NCBI GenBank assembly: GCA_025996815.1
Contig: BNTT01000079.1
Location: forward strand, 1 to 12,854
Direction of reading: 5' to 3'
From: Bacteroidia bacterium
Lineage (GTDB): Bacteria > Bacteroidota > Bacteroidia > Bacteroidales > Azobacteroidaceae
Length of the DNA: 12,854 nucleotides
Numbering within the stretch: position 1 is the first letter of the stretch; each line of letters begins with the position of its first letter. The notes beneath the pieces were generated by a model. The model worked only from the letters and a program-made list of their open reading frames with translations, was not told the origin of the DNA and made no database searches. The translations under genes were made by a program, and so were the position numbers. Below, in pieces: positions 7,822 to 12,854 of the stretch.

Positions 7822-8312
7822 CTGTCCGTCTGTCGCGCAAAGAACAGGATGCCTTCACGAGCCGGTGCGTTCATATACGAACGGTTTCTTCGGTCGTGAT
7901 TGGGGTCGTTGTTGGTAACCGTATTGGTGGCTCCTTCGAGCAACAAATCCCGGATAACTACATCGTGCATGTCCCTCTCGGCATTGGCAATCGTCTGTCC
8001 GCTTGCACGGGACGACAAGACAAGGATAGATTTTTTACCCTGTCCTGCGAGTGTGATACCGCTCTTGAGCATCAGGGTTTTGGATAGCGTATGAACGCCT
8101 TCCGTCAGCACAATCCATTTGCCGGTATTGGCATACTTGTCGATGACTTCCTGAATAGAATCGCCGGGGTGGACGAGAATGGCATCCTGAGGCGGCGTAG
8201 CTGTGCTCTTATCCAATGCTCCTGTTTGTGAAGGCAACAAAGCCCTTTTTTCCGAAACAAGCGATTTATTGCCGGAGGCATTCGCCGTTTGCGCTCTCAA
8301 AGATGTCAGCAC
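7818..8312 (-). CDS. Right-handed beta-helix (pectate-lyase-like) protein, N-terminal fragment, 5' end damaged and 3' frameshifted
   Basis: This 164-aa frame can start only at GTG 8312; no ATG start is visible. Its first residues (VLTSLRAQ, then TANASGN) look like the tail of a signal peptide whose beginning has been lost. After a low-complexity linker, HPGDSIQEVIDKY, WIVLTEGVHTLSKTLMLKSG and ITLAGQGKKSILV form the typical N-terminal cap and first coils of a pectate-lyase-like beta-helix (about residues 48-100), followed by VVIRDLLLEGATN. The frame ends at TGA 7818-7820, just after GILFFA. Coil sequence continues in another frame in fragment 7288-7821. Base composition matches the left-hand genes, not the upstream GH92. 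Whether a functional product is made is doubtful: translation would need a new start and a frameshift. A sequencing or assembly indel is the alternative for the 3' break. Confidence 0.6.
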   Translation of the reverse strand: MLTSLRAQTANASGNKSLVSEKRALLPSQTGALDKSTATPPQDAILVHPGDSIQEVIDKYANTGKWIVLTEGVHTLSKTLMLKSGITLAGQGKKSILVLSSRASGQTIANAERDMHDVVIRDLLLEGATNTVTNNDPNHDRRNRSYMNAPAREGILFFARQTDR

Positions 8313-11103
8313 GCCGATAGAAGATTTTTCGCGTGCCGTTGGCTTCGGTAAAGAAATCTTTGATGGTAGGATAAAATACCGACAACACCAATTGCTTGAA
8401 TTGCTTTTGGTCTTTTTCAGTCCAATGGGAATTGGTGTGTTTGATTATTTCCGCCGCGTTCAGGAAGTTGGGGCTGAACAAACCGACATTTAATTTGGCA
8501 TTGTTTTCATCAAAATTCCATAAACGATACGACCAGGCATTCAGTATTTCAATGGCTTTGCGGGCATATACTTCATCTTCGGTAATGTACCACATCAAAG
8601 CGTGATTGTATGCTGCGCTTGCACTCCGCTCATATTCGCGTCCACCCATGCTGTTTGCGCCATAAGGTCCAACGGAAACAGACGTAACCGGCGACGGATT
8701 AAAGTCGAGGGACGTTTGGTTTTTTAGATTTTCAAATGCTGTTTTCCAAGGCTCTTTTTTTGCCAATACCATTTGCTTCATATAATCCAAATCTTCCCGC
8801 CTCTGCGACATTCCGGGATGTACAAACGGTTTTGCGGCAAATGTTTCGCTTGTTATTCCATCATGCGGTCGATAAATCGGTTCATTAGCGAATTTATAAT
8901 CAGGTTCTTTCCCCATTGTAAATTTCAGAACGCCTCCGTTCATAATGTCCTTATGTGAAATAAACGAGAAAGGATAAGCCTTTCCGTTCAGTTCAACGGA
9001 TTGAATATAACTATTTTCAGAAGAATTATTCAGTGCTTCGACCGTAAATTTCTTTCCGTTTTCGAGGTTAATTGTCGCCTTGTCGAAAAGCGGGCTGCCG
9101 AAGACATAGTCGCCTGAAGCGGTCAGCACAGGGTAAAAGCCCAAAGACGAAAGCACATACCATGCCGACATTTGCCCGCAATCTTCATTTCCGATAATCC
9201 CGTCCGGTTGGTCGTGATAAAATTCCTTCATGATTTTACGAACTATACGAGCTGTTTTCCACTGCTGACCAACGTAAGCGTACATATAGGCAATATGATG
9301 GCTTGGTTCGTTGCCGTGAGCGTACTGCCCAATCAGCCCTGTCAAGTCAATCAGCACATCGGGGTCGTTGGGGTCGGAATCAAGCGAAAAGAATTGGTCT
9401 AAACGGTCGATGAAAGCGGCTTCTCCGCCCAACAGTTCAATCAATCCGTTCACATCCTGAGGGACAAGCCAGAGGTATTGCCAAGCGTTTCCTTCCGCAT
9501 AATCGGTGGCATAAGGACGTTTCGATTTGAGCGGGTCAAAAACAGGATTCCATGAGCCGTCAGCCATTTTCCCACGGGGAAATCCGGATTCCTTATCGTA
9601 ATATAGCTTATAATTTTCAGCCCTCTTCTTGAAATATTCATAATCGGCTGTTTTTCCTAATTTTTTAGCCATCAAAGCGATACAAGCGTCGCCGATTGCA
9701 TATTCCAAGGCACTTGCCACAGGGCGGTTTTTCATTACATCGGAAGGAATGGGTCTTAAATCCCGCACATAATCCAATCCTCTCAAATCGCTCATTGCCG
9801 TGGTTTTCAAAGCGTTATACGCTTTTTCCGCATCAAAACCCTTGATTCCTTTTATACAGGCTTCGGCAATCACCTGAAAACTGCTTATTCCTACCATTGT
9901 GCCTGTGTCATAGCTTCTCAAATGCCAGATAGGAAGCGCGCCCGTTTGGTCGAAAATCGCCAGCATACTGTTTACAAAATCGCCTACTTTGTCGGGATTT
10001 GTGATGGTAAACAGCGGATGAGCAGCGCGATAGGTATCCCAAAGCGAGAAAATCGTATAATTATCAAAAGAGGCATTCTTATAAACTTTCCAATCGGAAC
10101 CCATATAGTCGCCATTATGGTCGTTAAACAGCGAAGGATGCGTCATGGCGTGATACAGGGACGTATAAAAAATACGCTTGTCGGCTTCATTCGTTGTTTC
10201 AATTTCAATTTTAGCCAATTCCTTTTCCCATAAGTCAAGCGCGCGGTTTTTGATTTTATCGAAATCCCAATCAGGAATTTCGGCTTTGATGTTTGCAAGC
10301 GCATTCTCGGTGCTGACCGGCGAAATGCCGACTTTCAGCGATACTTTTTCCGGCGATTTTTTGAAAGAAATCAATCCTTTCAATGAGGTGCCGGTTGCTT
10401 TTTTCCCTGCAATCAATGTTGTATTATCATAAATGGCAAAATCGGTAACGGGGACTGATGATTTTATCGCAAAAAACACTTTTTGTTTTTTCGCCCAGCC
10501 TTCCGAACTGCGGTAGCCTTTCAGGGTATATTTATCGACTATTTCAAGATAAGTATCTGTCGATTTGTCGTTCAAACCTTCTTTTAAGTCAATGATGATG
10601 CGGGCGTTTTCACCTTGCGGAAAAGTATATTGATGAAATCCGACACGCTCGCTTGCCGTGAGTTTGACGTCAATATTGTAATCATCCAATTTCACGCTGT
10701 AATAACCCGGTTTTGCCGTTTCGTTTTCATGTGAAAATTTAGAAGCGTAACCGCTGTAACGTTCGATTTCCTTGCCTTTGTCCAATTTCACATCACCCAT
10801 ATACGGCATAATCAACACATCGCCCAAATCGCCGATACCTGTTCCGCTGAGGTGCAGTTGCGGAAATCCGATGATTACACTGTCCCGGTAATTATATCCC
10901 GAACACCAATCCCAACCTTTGAAAAAATTGGAAGGACCAACCTGCACTGCCCCAAAAGGAACATGGGCACCGACAAAAACATGACCGTGCCCGCCTGAGC
11001 CGATGAAAGGGTCAACGTAGCCGGTAACTTTCCGGGTTTGAGCCGAGAGGCCGGACAAAACCGAAATGAAGCATAAAATGCTTATAATTAGTTGTTTATT
11101 CAT
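8266..11103 (-). CDS. GH92 alpha-mannosidase fused to a truncated alginate-lyase-like domain, secreted
   Basis: The chosen start is ATG 11103 (MNKQLIISIL, a signal peptide ending GLSAQ at 22), giving 945 aa. The same frame extends upstream to 11160, but that adds a charged stretch before the signal peptide. GH92 features: YVDPFIGSGGHGHVF (29-43), LWDTYRAAHPL (354-364), GNEPSHH (597-603) with predicted acid E599, and GNEDCGQMSAW (638-648) with D641 in the base position. GH92 homology ends near 735. Residues about 757-923 (KPFVHPGMSQRREDLDYM, then REYERSASAAYNHALMWYIT and LNAAEIIKHT) match the first half of the alginate lyase superfamily (alpha/alpha toroid). It stops abruptly after TEANG, where the family normally continues NWDA. 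The last 22 residues look like out-of-frame sequence. GH92 activity could survive; the lyase half lacks its later catalytic region. It lies 99 nt after the esterase gene, probably in one unit. Confidence 0.88.
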   Translation of the reverse strand: MNKQLIISILCFISVLSGLSAQTRKVTGYVDPFIGSGGHGHVFVGAHVPFGAVQVGPSNFFKGWDWCSGYNYRDSVIIGFPQLHLSGTGIGDLGDVLIMPYMGDVKLDKGKEIERYSGYASKFSHENETAKPGYYSVKLDDYNIDVKLTASERVGFHQYTFPQGENARIIIDLKEGLNDKSTDTYLEIVDKYTLKGYRSSEGWAKKQKVFFAIKSSVPVTDFAIYDNTTLIAGKKATGTSLKGLISFKKSPEKVSLKVGISPVSTENALANIKAEIPDWDFDKIKNRALDLWEKELAKIEIETTNEADKRIFYTSLYHAMTHPSLFNDHNGDYMGSDWKVYKNASFDNYTIFSLWDTYRAAHPLFTITNPDKVGDFVNSMLAIFDQTGALPIWHLRSYDTGTMVGISSFQVIAEACIKGIKGFDAEKAYNALKTTAMSDLRGLDYVRDLRPIPSDVMKNRPVASALEYAIGDACIALMAKKLGKTADYEYFKKRAENYKLYYDKESGFPRGKMADGSWNPVFDPLKSKRPYATDYAEGNAWQYLWLVPQDVNGLIELLGGEAAFIDRLDQFFSLDSDPNDPDVLIDLTGLIGQYAHGNEPSHHIAYMYAYVGQQWKTARIVRKIMKEFYHDQPDGIIGNEDCGQMSAWYVLSSLGFYPVLTASGDYVFGSPLFDKATINLENGKKFTVEALNNSSENSYIQSVELNGKAYPFSFISHKDIMNGGVLKFTMGKEPDYKFANEPIYRPHDGITSETFAAKPFVHPGMSQRREDLDYMKQMVLAKKEPWKTAFENLKNQTSLDFNPSPVTSVSVGPYGANSMGGREYERSASAAYNHALMWYITEDEVYARKAIEILNAWSYRLWNFDENNAKLNVGLFSPNFLNAAEIIKHTNSHWTEKDQKQFKQLVLSVFYPTIKDFFTEANGTRKIFYRRADIFESANGECLRQ
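8312..8340 (-). other. Probable deletion or recombination junction between two genes
   Basis: Alginate-lyase similarity in the upstream frame stops at the glycine codon 8335-8337. In the neighbouring frame a decapitated signal-peptide tail and beta-helix protein begin immediately. GC content sampled by eye is about 35-42% just upstream in transcription order (higher coordinates) and about 52-55% in the beta-helix region. Loss of the 3' half of one gene and the 5' end of the next is the simplest reading. Confidence 0.5.
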
Positions 11104-11202
11104 TATATATATATATTTATAGCCGTCATAAAAGAAGCTGCCCTCCCTTCCCTGACACATTGCTCAAATGCCGGAAAATAATATGTGATAATTTGTTTTT
11201 AT
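11104..11202 (-). other. Esterase-GH92 intergenic gap with an AT dinucleotide run
   Basis: This 99-nt gap has no convincing terminator and no TAnnTTTG element on the minus strand, so read-through from the esterase gene is likely. A run of alternating A and T (about 11103-11115) sits directly before the GH92 ATG, where ribosome binding would occur. It leaves the start region unstructured and could vary in length by slippage. Confidence 0.4.
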
Positions 11203-12651
11203 TTACCAATTGTCTGTACGAAAAGGAGTAACCGGAATGCCATAGATGCTGAAAAGGCTTGCTTCCACAAAATTTTTGTAAGCATACCTTACGGCAACCG
11301 GATTCGGGACGCCTCCACAGGATACAACAAGCCTTGCCGTTTTGGTTTCTATTTCGGCTTTTGCCGAATGAAAAACCTTATCTTCTCCGGCAATTTCAAA
11401 GCCTTTCAGGTCAGTCCACATGGGACAAATTCCTCCGGGTGCATTGTTGAAGTCTATATAAATCCTACTATCGACCTTTTCCATTGATTTATATTCCGGC
11501 GACAAATAGCCAAAACCCGATTTACCGTAAGTTTTTGCCAACGCCCAATAAGCAAGCCTGTTGCCTACCGTTTCCTTATCCATCGGATGGATGAAGACAG
11601 GGTGTCCGATGTCCATCGTCAACGCCATTCCGGAATTGGGAATATCTTTCATATTCTTAAATTGCACTTCCCTGAAACGGGCTGCGGATGTGCCGTCGGC
11701 TCCTTCGTAGTTGAACGGCGCTATCTGCACGAAATAAAAAGGAAATTCGCCGACTCCCCATTTTTGCCGCAAGTCTTTCACAAAAGCAGGCATCAGTGCT
11801 GCGTATTGGTCTGCATTGTCGCGGTTGCTCTCGCCTTGATACCACAAAAATCCCTTAATCGTAAAGTTTATAATCGGCGCTATTTTGGCATTGTATAAAA
11901 CACAGGGTGTAGCCGTCGGATTTTTCACCTGTTCATCGTTATCAAGAATTGACAAGTTGATTTCCTTAAAAGGACTTATCGCTTCGCGGCTCATCCAAGC
12001 CTCAAGTTTAGAGCCTCCCCACGATGAAACGATTATTCCGACCGGAACTTCCAAAACTTCCCGAATATAAGAAGCAAAATAGTAGGCTACGGCACTGATA
12101 TTGGCAACATTTTCCGATGAATTATCCATCCACCGCCCTTTGCAGTCCGACTCCGGTTTCTTGCTAAACTGCCTTACCCATGCGCCTTTTTCGGAATCGG
12201 TTGTAAACATCCGGATAGGTGTCGAAGGCTTGGCTTTGGCAATTAAATCGTTTGTGTTTTTTGTGGGCTGGCGGTCGAATCCGCGCACCGGCATTTCCAT
12301 ATTCGATTGACCGGAACAGAACCAAACTTCTCCGATGAGGATATTTTTCAAGACGGTTTCCATCCCGTCGCTGATGCTTATTTCATACGGACCTCCGGCA
12401 ACGGGCGTTTCGATGTTTGTCAGCCATTTCCCTTCCGCATCGCTCGTTGCAGTATAAATTTTCTTATTCCACGATGTTTTGACAATAACTTTTGTTTTTA
12501 CATTCGCTTCGCCCCAAAGTTTGACAGTTGACTGCTGCTGCAAAACCATACTGTTTCCCAATATTGACGGCAATTTTATTGCGGCGTGGAGAACCGTTCC
12601 CGATAACAGGAAACAGATAAAAAGAACAAGTGCATTTAATTTTTTTCGCAT
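11203..12651 (-). CDS. Sialate O-acetylesterase-like SGNH carbohydrate esterase, secreted
   Basis: The product is 482 aa starting at ATG 12651, with a signal peptide (about 1-23, ending LHA). A beta-sandwich N-terminal region (about 25-105; LPSILGNSMVLQ at 27-38 is typical of this family) precedes the SGNH esterase fold. FCSGQSNMEMP (111-121) carries the nucleophile S116, WGGSKLEAW (211-219) supplies the oxyanion-type Gly motif, WYQGESN (270-276) is a conserved block, and DIGHPVFIHPMDK with H355 is the catalytic His block, followed by GNRLA. Length is normal for bacterial members, so the gene looks intact. The family removes O-acetyl groups from sialic acids or from other polysaccharides such as acetylated xylan or mannan; the name is inherited and the actual substrate here is unknown. 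It is first gene of the right-hand unit, directly behind the 12672-12717 promoter, and the next gene encodes GH92. Confidence 0.93.
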   Translation of the reverse strand: MRKKLNALVLFICFLLSGTVLHAAIKLPSILGNSMVLQQQSTVKLWGEANVKTKVIVKTSWNKKIYTATSDAEGKWLTNIETPVAGGPYEISISDGMETVLKNILIGEVWFCSGQSNMEMPVRGFDRQPTKNTNDLIAKAKPSTPIRMFTTDSEKGAWVRQFSKKPESDCKGRWMDNSSENVANISAVAYYFASYIREVLEVPVGIIVSSWGGSKLEAWMSREAISPFKEINLSILDNDEQVKNPTATPCVLYNAKIAPIINFTIKGFLWYQGESNRDNADQYAALMPAFVKDLRQKWGVGEFPFYFVQIAPFNYEGADGTSAARFREVQFKNMKDIPNSGMALTMDIGHPVFIHPMDKETVGNRLAYWALAKTYGKSGFGYLSPEYKSMEKVDSRIYIDFNNAPGGICPMWTDLKGFEIAGEDKVFHSAKAEIETKTARLVVSCGGVPNPVAVRYAYKNFVEASLFSIYGIPVTPFRTDNW

Positions 12652-12671
12652 ACAAATAATAATTTAAGCCA

Positions 12672-12679
12672 CAAAGATA
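12672..12679 (-). promoter_or_regulatory. Bacteroidota -7 promoter element (TATCTTTG) for the esterase gene
   Basis: TATCTTTG on the minus strand fits TAnnTTTG, the -7 consensus of the Bacteroidota primary sigma factor. It ends 20 nt before the esterase ATG, giving a short, A/T-rich leader without a Shine-Dalgarno sequence. No good TTG -33 element is visible at the usual distance; the direct repeats occupy that place, as expected at an activator-dependent promoter. Confidence 0.65.
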
Positions 12680-12684
12680 ACTTT

Positions 12685-12717
12685 GCAGCCTTAATTTTTC
12701 CTTAAATTTCCCTTAAT
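12685..12717 (-). promoter_or_regulatory. Three direct repeats, 11-bp period (ATTAAGG-type), upstream of the esterase promoter
   Basis: On the minus strand three 11-mers follow each other without gaps: ATTAAGGGAAA (12707-12717), TTTAAGGAAAA (12696-12706) and ATTAAGGCTGC (12685-12695). A weaker fourth unit (CTTAGTGG) may lie at 12718-12728. One half-site per helical turn is the layout of OmpR/PhoB-type response-regulator sites. The same array occurs upstream of the GH92 gene at 7217 with the same spacing to the -7 box. The identity of the regulator is unknown. Confidence 0.65.
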
Positions 12718-12725
12718 TTTCCACT

Positions 12726-12754
12726 AAGAGGCTGTCTCAAAAGGGCAGCCTCTT
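12726..12754 (+). terminator. Palindromic GAGGCTG...CAGCCTC hairpin with T-run: IS end and/or terminator
   Basis: Perfect 9-bp arms (AAGAGGCTG at 12726-12734 and CAGCCTCTT at 12746-12754) enclose an 11-base loop, followed by further T residues up to 12758. With G-U pairs the stem can extend inward. On the plus strand this is a good intrinsic terminator; on the minus strand the T-run is weak, so termination of the gene at 12766 is less certain. The string GAGGCTGTCTCAAAAG (from 12728) resembles terminal inverted repeats of bacterial insertion sequences, many of which double as terminators that block transcription entering the element. Confidence 0.55.
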
Positions 12755-12854
12755 TTTTAAAAGATTTAAGCAGCCATATTTATCTGTTGCGGATAAAAAT
12801 CAAGAATTGATTTTAGCACGGACAATTTTGGGCTAATAATCCGCTTGGGTGCGG
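12728..12854 (-). mobile_element. Possible left terminus of an insertion sequence extending past the right edge
   Basis: A GAGGCTGTCTCAAAAG-type end starts at 12728, and an open reading frame ends about 37 nt inside it. This matches an IS terminus next to the 3' end of its transposase gene. The other terminus and any target-site duplication are outside the window, so this is provisional. If correct, the element sits only 11 nt upstream of the repeat array of the esterase promoter and separates that operon from its original upstream neighbour. Confidence 0.35.
12766..12854 (-). CDS. C-terminal end of an unidentified gene, possibly an IS transposase (partial)
   Basis: Read on the minus strand from the right edge, one frame is open for 28 codons and ends at TAA 12766-12768. 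It includes KRIISPKLSVLKSIL and ends with DFYPQQINMAA. The other two frames hit early stops. The short gap (about 37 nt) between this stop and the GAGGCTGTCTC end at 12728 is the arrangement expected of a transposase gene inside an insertion sequence, but 28 residues are too few to identify the family. It could equally be the tail of an ordinary gene followed by a terminator. Base composition is AT-rich. Confidence 0.45.
   Translation of the reverse strand, partial: APKRIISPKLSVLKSILDFYPQQINMAA

Larger units (their letters stand above)
7288..8334 (-). pseudogene. Composite beta-helix gene: 5'-truncated and frameshifted
   Basis: The two beta-helix frames (7818-8312 and 7288-7821) are parts of one gene of at least about 340 codons. 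The break lies in the run GCGCGACAG near 7830-7840, where an extra CG pair would convert GCGACAG into GCGCGACAG. Removing two bases gives a continuous FFATDGQMKN. The 5' end abuts the interrupted alginate-lyase half-domain of the upstream gene in a different frame and lacks a recognisable start. I call it a pseudogene on sequence grounds; a read error at the CG repeat would remove only the second defect. Confidence 0.55.

Noticed and set aside
7818..8312. Programmed frameshifting to make a full beta-helix protein
   Set aside because: There is no slippery heptamer or downstream structure at the break, and the 5' end of the same gene is also damaged, so mutation or sequence error is simpler.
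11104..11160. Upstream start for the GH92-lyase gene at 11160
   Set aside because: The extra 19 residues are polar and aromatic and would precede a normal signal peptide that begins at the ATG at 11103.
11118..11202. A second promoter in front of the GH92-lyase gene
   Set aside because: A CATTTG string is present, but the TA of TAnnTTTG is missing and no repeat array or TTG element accompanies it.
1..12854. CRISPR array, tRNA, rRNA, riboswitch or phage genes
   Set aside because: No regularly spaced repeats, no tRNA-like cloverleaf and no phage-like genes were seen; coding sequence occupies almost all of the window.

Overview
The window looks like part of a glycan-degradation locus (a polysaccharide utilisation locus or its enzyme arm) from a member of the Bacteroidota. 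The reasons are the dense set of secreted carbohydrate-active enzymes, signal peptides ending in A-Q or a lipobox, A/T-rich start regions with no clear Shine-Dalgarno sequence, and two upstream regions carrying the Bacteroidota-type -7 element TAnnTTTG. Genus cannot be read from the sequence. Every supported gene is on the minus strand, so transcription runs from high to low coordinates.

Layout, in order of transcription. (1) 12766-12854: the last 28 codons of a gene entering from the right edge, followed by a palindromic end at 12726-12754 that looks like an insertion-sequence terminus and/or terminator. (2) Right-hand unit, moderately AT-rich: a promoter with a direct-repeat array (12672-12717), a secreted sialate O-acetylesterase-like SGNH esterase (11203-12651), then a secreted GH92 alpha-mannosidase fused to the first half of an alginate-lyase-like domain (8266-11103). 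(3) A scar at about 8312-8337, where the alginate-lyase domain stops halfway and a differently framed, more GC-rich right-handed beta-helix gene begins. That gene is itself split by a second frameshift near 7820 (fragments 7818-8312 and 7288-7821). (4) Left-hand unit, more GC-rich: a second copy of the same promoter and repeat architecture (7258-7303), a GH92 lipoprotein of a different subgroup (4998-7217), a GH2 enzyme (2090-4987) and a GH3 enzyme (1-2066, running off the left edge). Gaps between these three are 10 and 23 nt, so they form one operon.

Functionally, two exo-acting GH92 enzymes would remove alpha-mannose, GH2 and GH3 would remove beta-linked or other terminal sugars, and the esterase would strip O-acetyl groups that block glycosidases. 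This fits a mannose-containing, decorated glycan such as an N-glycan, mannoprotein or heteromannan, but the substrate is inference. No SusC/SusD pair, regulator, transporter, RNA gene or CRISPR array is visible.

The most notable signals are two. The first is the duplicated promoter design: three ATTAAG-type half-sites at an exact 11-bp period, with the last one 16 nt from the -7 box at both promoters. It suggests co-regulation by an OmpR/PhoB-like or other tandem-binding regulator. The second is the composition-shifted gene-truncation junction near 8335.
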